64,000 bases of DNA from JAKACA01 sp963769255 (GTDB taxonomy: Bacteria; Actinomycetota; Acidimicrobiia; Acidimicrobiales; Bog-793): contig CAVYKV010000003.1 of NCBI GenBank assembly GCA_963769255.1, positions 620,001 through 684,000 on the forward strand, written 5' to 3'. The position numbers and the translations under genes are program-made. The notes below the pieces were generated by a model. That model ran no database searches. It saw only the letters and a program-made list of their open reading frames with translations, and was not told the DNA's origin. Positions 63,885 to 64,000 of the stretch are shown piece after piece. Within the stretch, counting starts at the first letter, position 1. The number at the start of each line of letters is the position of its first letter.

Positions 63885-64000
63885 GGACGGGTGACGCCGG
63901 CCGCTCCAAGCGCCACTGCTGAGCACGGACCTCGGGCGGTGATGAGCGACCGGGGATGAGTGGAATCACGCCCAACTGCGTCGACGCTTCCAACACGGCC

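Overview
The window is high-GC DNA with dense, mostly co-oriented genes, many GTG and TTG starts, ATGA/GTGA stop-start overlaps and G/C-rich codon use. This fits an actinobacterial chromosome. The mix of CocE-type hydrolases, F420/PPOX-type and DUF899 proteins, MocR regulators and Tat-exported GVYG-repeat proteins suggests an uncultured Actinomycetota lineage, perhaps Acidimicrobiia, but I cannot place it more precisely. No rRNA, CRISPR array or complete tRNA is visible.

Region 1 (1-16.8 kb) is a peptide/ester uptake and hydrolysis locus. It holds the end of an amidohydrolase, three paralogous CocE/NonD serine hydrolases, a zinc alcohol dehydrogenase, a full Dpp/Opp-type ABC importer (lipoprotein SBP, two permeases, two ATPases) and a NatAB-like ABC exporter. 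Nearly all of the minus-strand genes could form one long transcription unit.

Region 2 (16.8-31.8 kb) is ordinary catabolic and housekeeping content. An IclR regulator leads an operon with a 3-hydroxyisobutyrate-dehydrogenase-like enzyme, a GMC oxidoreductase fused to a gluconate-2-dehydrogenase-subunit-3-like domain, a cupin and a PPOX protein. It is followed by small stress/antibiotic-type proteins (GNAT, DinB, DUF1801, VOC), an MFS exporter with a MocR regulator, a degraded ATPase-cupin-DUF1059 composite, and an ArsR-SRPBCC pair with a leaderless-looking promoter.

Region 3 (31.8-36.9 kb) carries large exported repeat proteins and a peptidase S51.

Region 4 (36.9-64 kb) is the accessory part. 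The 3' half of a tRNA-Ala(CGC) gene (anticodon loop, T arm, acceptor, G3:U70 pair) occurs four times in the same orientation (36907, 45967, 56099, 63724). The last three copies also share a roughly 110-bp arm that begins with 10-bp tandem iterons. I read this as a tandem array of integrative elements stacked at one tRNA attachment site. Segment A-B holds a GT-C-like membrane protein, a phosphotransferase, a RibD-like reductase, a secreted HAF-like protein and a PAS-HD-GYP protein. Segment B-C holds a six-gene defence unit, abiEi-abiEii-jetC-jetA-jetB-jetD: an AbiE toxin-antitoxin pair directly followed by a type III Wadjet (TIGR02677-02680) SMC-like plasmid-defence system. A perfect 30-bp palindrome lies upstream of it. 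Segment C-D holds an intact IS21-family element with a 6-bp target duplication, a CBS protein, decayed integrase/recombinase and methyltransferase remnants, and a cyclase-NB-ARC-TPR signalling protein.

Caveat: eight genes (dppF, dppB, cocE2, natB, the GMC gene, the mocR gene, jetA, jetC) are each broken by one +1 frameshift, and all eight have the same sign. A paralogue comparison shows that at least one of these is exactly one inserted base. I suspect sequencing or assembly insertions rather than eight pseudogenes, but this decides whether the Wadjet system is functional.
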